Source: an uncultured Clostridia bacterium
GTDB lineage: Bacteria > Bacillota > Clostridia > Oscillospirales > Acutalibacteraceae
Assembly (NCBI GenBank): GCA_946414505.1
Contig: CAMKOU010000007.1
Span: forward strand, 1-32,417
Reading direction: 5' to 3'
DNA length: 32,417 bases
The notes beneath the pieces are model-generated. The model had not been told where the DNA came from. It saw only the letters and a program-made list of their open reading frames with translations, and did not search any database. Positions 21,933-32,417 of this stretch are shown in pieces. Position numbers and translations under genes: made by a program. Numbering within the stretch: position 1 is the first letter of the stretch; the number at the start of each line of letters is the position of its first letter.

Positions 21933-22093
21933 GGCAATACCGCACAATTCAGGTGTGCGGATTGCGCAGCCAGATTTTTCGTCAGAGTGTACAAATAATC
22001 AGTGCGCATACTGACGTATGCGTGCTGATTTTTGGACACTATGACGGAATAAGATGCAAGCAAGGCGTGCACCGCGAATTGTGCGGTGTTGCC
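21933..22093 (+). mobile_element. 161-bp palindromic MITE-like element, copy 2
   Basis: The element starts GGCAATACCGCACAATTC and ends GAATTGTGCGGTGTTGCC, near-perfect inverted termini. It is flanked by TTTA on both sides (21929-21932 and 22094-22097), a 4-bp direct duplication. The central TGAC loop (22012-22015) lies at the same offset (79) as in copy 1. Its stem pairs 21997-22011 with 22016-22030, all 15 positions as Watson-Crick or wobble pairs. An outer stem pairs CGTCA (21980-21984) with TGACG (22042-22046) and AGTGT (21986-21990) with ACACT (22036-22040). Like copy 1 it sits between a minus-strand stop codon and its terminator. Confidence 0.9.
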
Positions 22094-22097
22094 TTTA

Positions 22098-25000
22098 TTA
22101 TTCTTCAATGGTTTCAAGCTCTGCCTCTTCGATTTTGCGGAGCTCTTTTTTATTGAACGCGTCGTAAATGAGCGGAACGATGAACAGGGTCATCAGTGTC
22201 GCATACAGCAAGCCGCCGATACAAACGATGGCAAGCGGCTGCATCATCTCGGCGCCGGTGCCGATGCCCAGCGCCATGACGGACAGTCCGAGCACCGTGG
22301 TGAGCGCGGTGATGAAAATCGGACGCATACGCGTTTTGCCGGCTTCGACGATCGCCTCCACACGCTCCTTGCCCTCCAGGCGCAGGATGTTGATGTAGTC
22401 AACCAGCACGATGCCGTTGTTGACGATGATGCCGCACAGCATGATGAAGCCGACCAGCGAAATCACGCTGATGTCAAAGCCCGTGAGCAGCAGACCGATA
22501 AAACCGCCGGTGAACGCGAGCGGGATGGTAAACATGATAATAAAGGGCGATTTCAGGCTTTGGAACTGCGCGACCATGATCAGATAGATCATGATCACAC
22601 CGAGCAGCAGCATGAGCAGCAGCTGCTGCATCGCCTCCATGGTTTCCTTGTCGGTACCCTCGTAATCGACGGAAAAGCCCTGCGGCAGCTTGTAATCCGA
22701 AAACAGCGTCCGCGTCCGCGCCGCCACGTCGGTGAGGTTGTAGCCGGGCTTGACGGTGCCCGAGATCGTGAGATAGCGCTTTTGTCCCTTGCGGGTGATG
22801 GTGTCCATCGTTTCGGACTCCTCGATATCCGCCACGCTCGACAGGGACGACTTCTTTTCCTTGCCCTCCTTGTCGGTATAGGTCAGCGAAATACTGCCCA
22901 CCTTGTCCACCGTCACCTTTTGGGCGTCGTCCTTGACGGTAACGATGTCAATGGTTTTGCCGTTTTCGGTTTTGAGGGTGGTAGAGGTTTTTTCACCGGC
23001 AACAGCTGCCGCGATTTGCTGGAACACCTGCGCGGTGGTCAGCCCCTTTTCGGCTGCCTTTTGCCGGTCGACGGTCACCTTTACCTCGGGCGAGGTGGCG
23101 CCCACGCCGCTGTCGGTCTCATCAACGCCGTCCATCTCGCCCAGCTTTGCCGCCATATCCTCGGCGGTGGCTTTCAGCTGCTTGAGATCGTCGCCGTACA
23201 GCGTGACCTGCACGCTGCCGTCGCCCAGCATGGTCGCCATGCCCGCGCTGCCGTCGGCGCTGACAGTGACCTCGCCGTTGATATTGAGCTTGCTTTCGAT
23301 CTCCTTGCCGATCTCCTTGCCGCGCTTGGTAAACTCGGGCTTCAACACACCGTAGCCCATCAGCGCACCGGTATTGTTCTGTGCGCCGGCGGCAGGCACA
23401 ATGCCCATCATGCCCGACGCTCTTCCGACCATCACGCCGACGGTTTCAAACTCGTCGTATTCCTGCATGACGGCGTTCACCTGCTCGGCCGCCTCCACGG
23501 TCTCTTCAAAGGTAGCGTTGGCATTGAGCTGCACATTCACCTGCACCTCGGTGCTGCCCATGGACGGCATAAAGCTAAAGCCGCGTATCAACACCAAAAA
23601 GCCGCTGCCAAACAGAAGCACCAGCACCAGTGCCATGGAAACCAGTTTGTGCCGCAGCACAAAGCGCAGCGATTTGTCGTAGGTTTTTATCATTCTGCCC
23701 TCGCCGGTTTTCTTAGGCTGGCGCACACGGCGCAGCATCCGCTGGCTCATGGCGGGCACCAGCGTCAGCGCGACGATCAGCGACGCGCCCAGCGCGTAGG
23801 TGATGGTAAGCGCCATGTCCACAAACAGCTGGCGGGTGATGCCCTCCACAAACACGATCGGCAGGAACACACACACGGTGGTCAGGGTGGAAGCGATGAT
23901 CGCGCCTGCCACCTGCTTGGCGCCGTTGAGCGCCGCCTGTACGGGCGAATAGCCGAGATGCCGCAAACGGTAGGTGTTTTCGATGACCACCACCGAGTTG
24001 TCCACCAGCATACCGACGCCGATCGCCAAGCCGGACAGAGAGAACAGGTTGAGGGTGATGCCGCTGAAATACATCAGCACGATGGCAAACACCACGCTGA
24101 CGGGGATCGACACCGCCACGATGACCGTCGGCTTGATGTCGCGCAAAAACAGCAGCAAAATGAGGATGGCGAGCACCGCGCCCATCAACAGGTTTTGCAG
24201 CACGCTGTTGATAATGATGCGGATGTAGTCGCCCTGGCTGTAAATGGTGGTAAAATGCAGCCCGTCAAATTCCTTTTCCAAATCGGCTGTCGCGTTGTTG
24301 ATGTTATCACACACGGTGGCAGTGGCAATGTCGCTCTGCTTGGTAAAGCTGAGGATCACGCCGTCGCCGCCGTTGACCTTGGTGTAGATGTCGGCGGAAT
24401 TATCGGCGGTGAACACGTCCGCCACATCGCTGAGCCGGATCACGCCGATGCCGTCGATTTTGGAATCGAAGAGCGGCAGACCGGCAAGCTCCTTCTCGTC
24501 CGCAAGCTCGTCGCCGACGCGCACCAGATAGCGGTTGTTGTTGTCGTCGGTCACATAGCCTGCCGGCATGGAGAAGTTTTGGGCGGTCAGAATGCCCGAA
24601 ACGGTGTCGATCGTCACCAGCGCGTTTGGGTCAGCCTTTTTCTTTGCCTCTTCCTTTTTGGCGGTCAGCTCGCTGAGGCTCTTTTCCAACTCGCTCTGTG
24701 CTGCGCTGAGCTGTGCCGCGGCTGCCGTGACCTCGGTCTGCTTGGCGGCAAGCGTGGCGACCGCGCCGGACATTTTGAAGTCCGCGCTCGACTGCTGCTG
24801 TGCGATCGTCGCAAGCGCCTCGTTGACCGTGACGGTGTTGTCGTCCAAGCCGCCGATCGCCGTGTCTATCTGCTCGATGCCGCTGTTGATCTGCGCAATG
24901 CGGCTGCTGATCTCGTTGAGGGTATCATCGAGCAGAGAGGTGTCGGTGCCAAGCTCTTTGAGCTTTTGGTTCACGTCGTCGAGCGAGCTGTTGACGCGCT

Positions 25001-26135
25001 CCAAGGCAGCGTTGGCAGCGGCGATCGCCACAGCCAAACCCTCTTTTCTGACGCCCGTGGACGCGAGCTGCCTGTCGATCTCCGCAAGCTGCGCGTTTGC
25101 TTCCGCCCGCTCTTCTTCGGTGCTGTCGGGATTTGCCAGCACTGCAAGCGCGGCAAGATATTGTTCGTTAATAGAATTAAGATTCTCCAGTCTGCCGACC
25201 AGCTCGTTCTTCTCCCTGATCAGATCGTCATAGGTCGTCTTGACAGTCAACAGCGCCTGATAGGTCGCCTCGAGCACCTGCTTGGTGGTGGCGAGAGTGG
25301 TCTTTTGGTCGAGCAGCTCCATTTTGGCGGAGATGATTTTGCTCTTGCCGTTGTCCGCTTCCTTTTGCGCGGCGGCAAGCTGCTCTGCAAGCGCTGCCTG
25401 CTCCTTGTTTATCGTGTCGAGCGAGTCGGTGATGACCGATGCGCCCTCCTGTGCCTGGGCGGCGTTGTCCTCCAACTCCTTTTTGGCGTCCTTTATCTTC
25501 TCCTCCGCTTCGTCAAACTGGCTGTCGAGCGCGGCGGTTATCTTTTTGTTGAGCGCGTCAAGCTTTTTCTGCGAGAGGACAACGTTCTCCTTTTCGACCA
25601 CAACACCGGTGTCGGAGACCGATGCGATGCCGTCGATCCCCTCCAGGCGGTTGAGCAGCGTTTCGCTGACAAAATCCGAGATGCCGATCCTGTCCTTTCC
25701 CTCATAGTCCACCGCCATCATGGCGACCGGCAGGATATTCGGGTTGATCTTGATCAGATAAGGGCTGCCGACCGCGTCGTCCCAGTTGTCGGACAGGGTG
25801 TCGAGCGCCGAACGCACGTCGATGGTCGCTGTATTCATGTCGGCGCCGTCCTGAAACTCGATGATGCACACCGAATAGTTGTCGTTGGAGGTGGAGCGCA
25901 CCTGTTTGACGCCGTCGATGATCGACACCGCCTGCTCGGTGGGCTTGGTGACGACGCTTTCCACCGTTTCAGGGTTTTGCCCGATGTAGGTGGTCATCAC
26001 CAATATATAAGGCAGATCCATATTAGGCAGCAAATCGGGCGTCATTTTGGAAAACGACACAATGCCCAGCACCAGCACGAGCACCACCGCCACAAAAATC
26101 GTCATGGGCTTTTTGACACTGAGTTTTGACAGCAT
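22098..26135 (-). CDS. RND-superfamily exporter with long coiled-coil insertion
   Basis: This is a 1345-residue proton-driven exporter of the AcrB/SwrC-like class (usual length 1000-1050). It starts MLSKLSVKKPMTIFVAVVL, the usual first helix. DLLPNMDLPYI and the P-x-x-VE-x-x-VTKP-x-E segment mark the first porter region. TM4 carries GMLVDNSVVVIENTYR, keeping the first Asp of the proton relay with Asn in the second place, as in Gram-positive members. Residues about 197-505 are an Ala/Glu/Lys/Leu-rich helical coiled coil set between KLDALNK and ILTAQNFSMPAG, which are contiguous in AcrB-type proteins. The start is ATG 26135 with AGGAAGG upstream; 19 codons of open frame before it lack a site. 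No adaptor protein is adjacent. Substrate unknown. Confidence 0.9.
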   Translation of the reverse strand: MLSKLSVKKPMTIFVAVVLVLVLGIVSFSKMTPDLLPNMDLPYILVMTTYIGQNPETVESVVTKPTEQAVSIIDGVKQVRSTSNDNYSVCIIEFQDGADMNTATIDVRSALDTLSDNWDDAVGSPYLIKINPNILPVAMMAVDYEGKDRIGISDFVSETLLNRLEGIDGIASVSDTGVVVEKENVVLSQKKLDALNKKITAALDSQFDEAEEKIKDAKKELEDNAAQAQEGASVITDSLDTINKEQAALAEQLAAAQKEADNGKSKIISAKMELLDQKTTLATTKQVLEATYQALLTVKTTYDDLIREKNELVGRLENLNSINEQYLAALAVLANPDSTEEERAEANAQLAEIDRQLASTGVRKEGLAVAIAAANAALERVNSSLDDVNQKLKELGTDTSLLDDTLNEISSRIAQINSGIEQIDTAIGGLDDNTVTVNEALATIAQQQSSADFKMSGAVATLAAKQTEVTAAAAQLSAAQSELEKSLSELTAKKEEAKKKADPNALVTIDTVSGILTAQNFSMPAGYVTDDNNNRYLVRVGDELADEKELAGLPLFDSKIDGIGVIRLSDVADVFTADNSADIYTKVNGGDGVILSFTKQSDIATATVCDNINNATADLEKEFDGLHFTTIYSQGDYIRIIINSVLQNLLMGAVLAILILLLFLRDIKPTVIVAVSIPVSVVFAIVLMYFSGITLNLFSLSGLAIGVGMLVDNSVVVIENTYRLRHLGYSPVQAALNGAKQVAGAIIASTLTTVCVFLPIVFVEGITRQLFVDMALTITYALGASLIVALTLVPAMSQRMLRRVRQPKKTGEGRMIKTYDKSLRFVLRHKLVSMALVLVLLFGSGFLVLIRGFSFMPSMGSTEVQVNVQLNANATFEETVEAAEQVNAVMQEYDEFETVGVMVGRASGMMGIVPAAGAQNNTGALMGYGVLKPEFTKRGKEIGKEIESKLNINGEVTVSADGSAGMATMLGDGSVQVTLYGDDLKQLKATAEDMAAKLGEMDGVDETDSGVGATSPEVKVTVDRQKAAEKGLTTAQVFQQIAAAVAGEKTSTTLKTENGKTIDIVTVKDDAQKVTVDKVGSISLTYTDKEGKEKKSSLSSVADIEESETMDTITRKGQKRYLTISGTVKPGYNLTDVAARTRTLFSDYKLPQGFSVDYEGTDKETMEAMQQLLLMLLLGVIMIYLIMVAQFQSLKSPFIIMFTIPLAFTGGFIGLLLTGFDISVISLVGFIMLCGIIVNNGIVLVDYINILRLEGKERVEAIVEAGKTRMRPIFITALTTVLGLSVMALGIGTGAEMMQPLAIVCIGGLLYATLMTLFIVPLIYDAFNKKELRKIEEAELETIEE

Positions 26136-26182
26136 AGCAACCTTCCTGTTCCAAACGCCCGAGGGCGCAGTTTTCTGTTTAC

Positions 26183-26211
26183 AGTTTATCACACCGAATA
26201 GGGAGTGTCAA
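26183..26211 (-). promoter_or_regulatory. Promoter of the RND exporter gene
   Basis: On the minus strand TTGACA (26206-26211), a 17-nt spacer and TAAACT (26183-26188), about 48 nt before the ATG. Confidence 0.8.
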
Positions 26212-26465
26212 TCACTCTAAAGGGTTTTTTAGCGACAAAATTGTAATATTTTAGGCATAATTTTATTCTATGTAATCAAAATGCAATAAACATTGCCTTA
26301 TTTTTGTTAACCACTCGAACGGCGCCGGCTTTTCCTGTCCGGTTGAGCAGCACTGTTTTCAGCATATAGAGCTATCCGAAGTGCCCAAAGAACCGCTAAA
26401 ACCGGCAAACCGCCCCGAAAACGGACAAAACTGCGAAAATGTCCAAGGGTTTCGGCGATTTATTA
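26212..26465. other. AT-rich intergenic stretch without a gene
   Basis: Between the divergent promoters of the RND exporter and the V-ATPase operon I see no credible ORF. The distal part (26411-26458) contains nested inverted repeats: CGAAA/TTTCG arms (26416-26454 region) around GGACA (26423-26427) and TGTCC (26440-26444). They end just before the -35 box of the V-ATPase promoter. Confidence 0.6.
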
Positions 26466-26494
26466 TTGAAATATGTTTAAAAATATGATATGAT
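26466..26494 (+). promoter_or_regulatory. Promoter of the V-ATPase operon
   Basis: TTGAAA (26466-26471), a 17-nt spacer and TATGAT (26489-26494), about 53 nt before the first ATG. Confidence 0.8.
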
Positions 26495-26547
26495 AAGGAA
26501 TAATTGGGGCAATTCTATGCCCAATACAGAATGTGAAAGGAGAGAAC

Positions 26548-26859
26548 ATGGCTAAAGAACTGTTAGACGCGATTTGCGCAGCGGAGGAAGCCTTTTTGCA
26601 GCGTGAGGACAACGCCAAGGCACAGGCAGCCGCTTCCGTTGCCGCAGCAAAACGTGAGGCGGATTCGCTGATTGCGGCACGACTGGAAAAGGCAAACACC
26701 GATGCGGACAAATCGCTTGCCAAGGCGCAGGCAGACAGCGACGCCCTGCTGCAACAGGCAACCGCGCAGGCACAGGCGGACTGCGCTGCTATCTCCGCCA
26801 CTGCCGCCAAAAACCGCCCCGCCGTTGTCAAAAAAGCAGCGAAAGTGGTTTTGGGGTAA
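26548..26859 (+). CDS. V-type ATPase subunit G/H-like coiled-coil protein
   Basis: The 103-residue protein is almost wholly helical, rich in Ala, Lys, Glu and Gln, with a heptad-like pattern. This fits the small peripheral-stalk subunit (G in yeast, NtpF in Enterococcus, AhaH in archaea) that pairs with subunit E. Its place as the first gene before subunit I agrees with ntp operons. The start is ATG 26548 after AAAGGAGA; an in-frame GTG at 26533 overlaps that site. Sequence alone is low-complexity, so the assignment rests partly on position. Confidence 0.78.
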   Translation: MAKELLDAICAAEEAFLQREDNAKAQAAASVAAAKREADSLIAARLEKANTDADKSLAKAQADSDALLQQATAQAQADCAAISATAAKNRPAVVKKAAKVVLG

Positions 26860-26879
26860 TCCCCGACAATACCGATACC

Positions 26880-26946
26880 AACACCGTCACCGCACACCTG
26901 CAGGGCTTGCTCTGCGGCGTATTTTTGCGCCTGTGTGCACGGTGTT
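26880..26946 (+). other. Intercistronic hairpin between subunits G and I
   Basis: AACACCGT (26880-26887) pairs with ACGGTGTT (26939-26946), and GCACAC (26892-26897) with GTGTGC (26933-26938), leaving a 4-nt bulge and a 35-nt loop. There is no T-run, so it is more likely to affect mRNA processing or stability than to terminate. Confidence 0.5.
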
Positions 26947-26975
26947 GATCCAACCGAGAAATGTGGTGAGAATAT

Positions 26976-29470
<2,495 letters not shown>

Positions 29471-29505
29471 AAGCATTACCGCCAAGCATTTTCAAAACGG
29501 TGTAG

Positions 29506-29527
29506 GGGCGAACCCGCGTGTTCGCCC
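29506..29527 (+). other. Intercistronic hairpin between subunits K and E
   Basis: GGGCGAAC (29506-29513) pairs perfectly with GTTCGCCC (29520-29527) across a 6-nt loop. The surrounding TGTAGGGGCGAAC wording is, as I recall, a recurrent intergenic sequence in Firmicutes. A second small stem CGCAC/GTGCG (29531-29547) follows. No T-run. It may stabilise the 3' end of the K message, since K is needed in many copies per complex. Confidence 0.6.
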
Positions 29528-29609
29528 GGACGCACAAACGGTGTGCGCCTGCACCGCCATTTGAAATACGGCTGAAAGAACTAACTACAACGAAAGGAAG
29601 GGTGTCTGC

Positions 29610-30191
29610 ATGAACGGCAGCGACAGAATTTTAAGCCGCATTCAATCGGACGGCGACCAAAGCGTCCGCGTGATTGAAGAAAATGCCCGTCAGGAGCGCG
29701 CCCGCATTATTGCGCAGGCACAGCACGACGCGGATGCAAAGGCGGCGGCAATTGCCGAAAAAGCGGCGCAAAAATGTGCGCAGGCGGAGGTTTCCGCCCA
29801 AAGCCGCGCACAGCTGCAAAAGCGCAATGCACTGCTCAAGCAGCGCCGCATCGAAATCGACAAAACCGTTGCCGCGCTGGAAGCGTACCTGCTCGGCTTA
29901 AACACGAATGAATACTTTGAGGCGCTTTACCGCCTGGCAGCCCAGCTAAAGGGCAAAAGCGGCGTGGTGTTCCTCAACAAAAAGGACTTGGCACGCAAGC
30001 CCGATAACTTTGAAAAGCGGCTGGAGGCAGCGGGACTGCACGCCGACGTCAGCCAAACGCCCGCCGACATCGACGGCGGCTTCATCCTCAAAAGCGGCGA
30101 CGTGGAGGAGAACATGGCGTTTTCCGCCATCATCAGCGCCCGGCGCGACGAGCTCGAAGATTTCATCAACCGCGAGCTGTTTGCGCAGTAA
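29610..30191 (+). CDS. ntpE: V-type ATPase subunit E
   Basis: The 193-residue peripheral-stalk subunit has a long N-terminal coiled coil (about 1-95, rich in Ala, Glu, Arg and Gln) and a globular C-terminal part. The latter has DIDGGFILKSGDVEENMAFS (about 152-171), the conserved family segment G-G-x-x-(L/V)-x-x-x-(D/G)-x-(I/V)-x-x-(N/D). AAAGGAAGG lies before the ATG. It follows K after 139 nt that hold a hairpin and precedes C after 9 nt. Confidence 0.92.
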   Translation: MNGSDRILSRIQSDGDQSVRVIEENARQERARIIAQAQHDADAKAAAIAEKAAQKCAQAEVSAQSRAQLQKRNALLKQRRIEIDKTVAALEAYLLGLNTNEYFEALYRLAAQLKGKSGVVFLNKKDLARKPDNFEKRLEAAGLHADVSQTPADIDGGFILKSGDVEENMAFSAIISARRDELEDFINRELFAQ

Positions 30192-30200
30192 GGGGGATGT

Positions 30201-31175
30201 ATGGCTGTATCATATGAATATTCCATCGGTTCGGTGCGTGCCAGGGAAACCGCACTGTTCGGCAAAACCGATGCGGAACAGCTGCTGGGCTGCAAAACCA
30301 CCGCAGAGCTGTGTCAGACCCTGAGCGACAAAGGCTATGGCAGTGTAACGGACTTTGACAAAATGCTTGACCGCCACGCACAGGAGGTGTGGCGCTACTT
30401 AAAAAGCGTCGCGCCCGACCCGGCGGTGTTTGACCCGTTTTTGCTGTCCACCGATGCGCACAACTTTAAGGTGACGCTCAAGGGCATTATGTCGGCACGC
30501 GACTACTACAAAGACCTGCTGCTGACGCCCTGCACCGTGGCGCACGCCGTCATCATCGACGCCGTGGAGCACCGCAGCATGAAGGCGCTGCCTGCCTGGA
30601 TGCAGGATGCAGCCGCCGAAGCATACGACCTGCTTGCCCACACGGGCGACGCCAAAACGTCGGACGCCGTGCTTGACAAAGCAGTGATGACAGAAATGCT
30701 GCGCCGCAGCGACAGGTTCCGCTCGGCATTTTTGATAGATTATTTCCGCACGCTCGTTTTTTATAACAACATCAAGATCGCCCTGCGCGGCGCGCGCACC
30801 GGCGCGGACGCGGCGTATTACCGGCAGGCGATGGCAGAATTTGCCGGCTTTGACCGCGACAAAATCATCGCGGCAGCCGTCAAGGGCGAGGAGGCCCTGA
30901 CCGACGTACTGTCAAAGGTGCGCGACTGCGGCTGCGACAAGGCGATGGAAGCGTACAAGGCTTCGCCCGCCGCCTTTGAAAAGTTCGCGGACGACCGCCT
31001 GATGCTGCTTGCCAAAGAAAGCTGCAAGCGCACCAGCGAGGGCGCCGAGCCGCTGCTGGGCTACTATTTGGGCGAGGAAGCGCAAAAAAAGGCGCTGCAG
31101 ATCATTTACAGCGGTATAAAGACGGGCACAAGCACAGATATCATCCGGGAAAGGCTGCGTGAAATGTATGGCTAA
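30201..31175 (+). CDS. ntpC: V-type ATPase subunit C (d-type)
   Basis: The 324-residue helical funnel-shaped subunit links the central stalk to the K ring. Landmarks are YSIGSVRARETALFG near the N-terminus, DAHNFKVTLKGIMSARDYY (about 92-110), a YFRTLVFYNNIKIALRGART segment in the middle, and the LLGYYLGEEAQKKALQIIYS ending, which is the typical C-terminal family motif. GGGGG precedes the ATG. Its last codons overlap the subunit F start by 8 nt. Confidence 0.93.
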   Translation: MAVSYEYSIGSVRARETALFGKTDAEQLLGCKTTAELCQTLSDKGYGSVTDFDKMLDRHAQEVWRYLKSVAPDPAVFDPFLLSTDAHNFKVTLKGIMSARDYYKDLLLTPCTVAHAVIIDAVEHRSMKALPAWMQDAAAEAYDLLAHTGDAKTSDAVLDKAVMTEMLRRSDRFRSAFLIDYFRTLVFYNNIKIALRGARTGADAAYYRQAMAEFAGFDRDKIIAAAVKGEEALTDVLSKVRDCGCDKAMEAYKASPAAFEKFADDRLMLLAKESCKRTSEGAEPLLGYYLGEEAQKKALQIIYSGIKTGTSTDIIRERLREMYG

Positions 31176-31491
31176 ACACATTGCCGTCATCGGCGACGGC
31201 GAAAGCATCAAGGGCTTTTCCGCTGTGGGGCTGGACATCTACCCCATTGACGGCGGCGAGGATGCATCCTCGGTGCTGCGGCACATCGCCGACAGCGACC
31301 GCTATGCCGTCATCTATTTGACCGAAACCGTGTACCACGCCACCGGCAAAACGCGGGCAAGGTATGCCGAACGGCTCACCCCTGCCATCATCCCCATTCC
31401 GGGCGTGACGGGCAATCAGGGCACAGGGGTACAACGGCTGTCTTCCTTTGTGGAAAAGGCGGTCGGCTCCGACATCATCTTTAACGATTGA
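31168..31491 (+). CDS. V-type ATPase subunit F
   Basis: The 107-residue central-stalk regulator has the usual Rossmann-like open: [20 protein letters not shown], then a YAVIYLTE strand (the V-I-x-(I/L)-T-E motif) and PAIIPIPG (the (L/I)-P-x-(I/V)-x-x-IP motif). The start is ATG 31168, overlapping the end of subunit C, with GGAAAGG upstream. In E. hirae nomenclature it is NtpG. Confidence 0.92.
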   Translation: MAKHIAVIGDGESIKGFSAVGLDIYPIDGGEDASSVLRHIADSDRYAVIYLTETVYHATGKTRARYAERLTPAIIPIPGVTGNQGTGVQRLSSFVEKAVGSDIIFND

Positions 31492-31501
31492 GGTGTACTA
31501 T

Positions 31502-32417
31502 TTGAAAACAGGAATCATCACAAAGGTCGCGGGCCCTCTGGTTATTGCCGAGGGTATGCGCGACGCAAATATGTTTGACGTTGTGCGCGTCAGCTCACAG
31601 CGTTTGATCGGCGAGATCATTGAGATGCACGGTGACCGTGCCTCCATTCAGGTATATGAGGAAACCTCCGGTCTCGGTCCCGGCGAAGTGGTTGAAAGCA
31701 CCGGCGCACCGCTGTCGGTAGAGCTTGGTCCCGGCCTGATCGGCGCGATTTACGACGGCATCCAGCGTCCGCTCGACGAGATCATGAAGGTCGCGGGCAC
31801 CAACCTCAAGCGCGGCGTGGACGTTCCCTCGCTGAACCACAGCAAGCAATGGGCGTTTCAGCCCGTTGCAAAAAAAGGCGACAAGGTAAAGGCGGGCGAC
31901 GTGCTGGGTACCGTGCAGGAGACCGCCGCCGTGCTGCATAAGATCATGGTGCCCAACAAGGTGGAGGGCACCTTGGAAAGCATTAAAGCGGGCAGCTTTA
32001 CCCTGGACGACACCGTTGCCGTCATCCAAACCAAGGACGGCAAGGTGAACGTGACCATGGCGGTCAAGTGGCCTGTCCGCGTCGGCAGACCCTACAAAAA
32101 GAAGCTCTCGCCCGACATTTTGCTCACCACCGGTCAGCGCCCGATCGACACGCTGTTTCCGCTGGCAAAGGGCGGCGTAGCGGCGGTTCCCGGTCCGTTC
32201 GGCTCGGGCAAAACCGTTGTGCAGCACCAGCTGGCAAAATGGGCGGCAGCGGACATCATCGTATACATCGGCTGCGGCGAGCGCGGCAACGAAATGACCG
32301 ACGTACTCAACGAATTCCCCGAATTGAAGGATCCGCGCACGGGCAACTCCCTGATGGAGCGCACCGTGCTGATCGCCAACACCTCCGACATGCCCGTTGC
32401 GGCGCGTGAGGCGAGCA
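31502..32417 (+). CDS. ntpA: V-type ATPase catalytic subunit A (partial, cut by window end)
   Basis: The visible 305 codons are the N-terminal half of the catalytic subunit (usual length ~590). The β-barrel start [18 protein letters not shown] is followed by [17 protein letters not shown] and the bulge ('non-homologous') domain. [15 protein letters not shown] leads to the Walker A loop [17 protein letters not shown] (near residue 231), and then to [11 protein letters not shown] with the catalytic Glu. The start is TTG 31502 with GAGGTG six nt upstream. Subunits B and D should follow beyond the window. Confidence 0.95.
   Translation, partial: MKTGIITKVAGPLVIAEGMRDANMFDVVRVSSQRLIGEIIEMHGDRASIQVYEETSGLGPGEVVESTGAPLSVELGPGLIGAIYDGIQRPLDEIMKVAGTNLKRGVDVPSLNHSKQWAFQPVAKKGDKVKAGDVLGTVQETAAVLHKIMVPNKVEGTLESIKAGSFTLDDTVAVIQTKDGKVNVTMAVKWPVRVGRPYKKKLSPDILLTTGQRPIDTLFPLAKGGVAAVPGPFGSGKTVVQHQLAKWAAADIIVYIGCGERGNEMTDVLNEFPELKDPRTGNSLMERTVLIANTSDMPVAAREAS

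Noticed and set aside
22086-26129. A 1347-residue open frame on the plus strand opposite the RND exporter
   Set aside because: It is rich in His, Asp, Gln and Arg without domain structure and mirrors the codon bias of the minus-strand gene, which has clear RND motifs, a ribosome site, a promoter and a terminator.

Overview
The window reads as a chromosomal segment of an anaerobic gut-type Clostridia bacterium, probably in or near the Oscillospiraceae/Ruminococcaceae. This is an inference from gene content: a V-type (Ntp) ATPase, a two-gene SufC/SufB-like Fe-S module, a CUT1 sugar transporter without its own ATPase, Gram-positive style Shine-Dalgarno sites, many GTG/TTG starts, and near-consensus housekeeping promoters with 17-nt spacers. 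No rRNA, tRNA or CRISPR is visible. I count 33 protein genes, the last one cut by the window end.

Layout. 1-95 (minus) is the 5' end of a group IIC-like intron lying 1 nt beyond a terminator T-run. 139-299 is the first copy of a 161-bp mobile repeat. 299-2342 (minus) is a four-gene, mostly overlapping membrane-protein operon (MFS-like carrier plus three unrecognised small membrane proteins) behind a perfect consensus promoter. 2549-3958 encodes a membrane-anchored three-Fn3 L,D-transpeptidase. 4188-12529 is one long plus-strand operon: PqqD-like protein, Ser/His-type S26 peptidase-like protein, family-5 nucleotidyltransferase, three glycosyltransferases, a Wzy-like polymerase, a LicD phosphotransferase and a Wzx-like flippase. 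It looks like a locus for a phospho-substituted surface glycan. 12581-13556 (minus) holds a papain-like/C39-like protein and a flavin-binding pyridoxamine-oxidase-like protein.

13689-15362 is sufC plus a short sufB-like gene. 15373-15541 is a hairpin-rich repeat element. 15545-18736 (minus) is a lipoprotein plus two permeases for sugar uptake. 18907-19458 is maf. 19635-20000 is a short DtxR-family regulator whose metal ligands look like the iron type. 20212-21798 is threonine ammonia-lyase with RidA, an enzyme and the deaminase that clears its reactive product. 21933-22093 is the second copy of the 161-bp element. 22098-26135 (minus) is a 1345-residue RND exporter with a coiled-coil insertion of about 310 residues. 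26548 to the end is the V-ATPase operon in the order G-I-K-E-C-F-A.

The most interesting signals are: (1) the 161-bp element, whose two copies align without gaps, have terminal inverted repeats, are each flanked by a 4-bp direct duplication, and carry a central hairpin in which eight base pairs are doubly substituted while pairing is kept; (2) the PqqD/S26/nucleotidyltransferase trio at the head of a glycan operon; (3) the coiled-coil insertion in the RND pump; (4) the intron/terminator junction; (5) the unnamed membrane operon.
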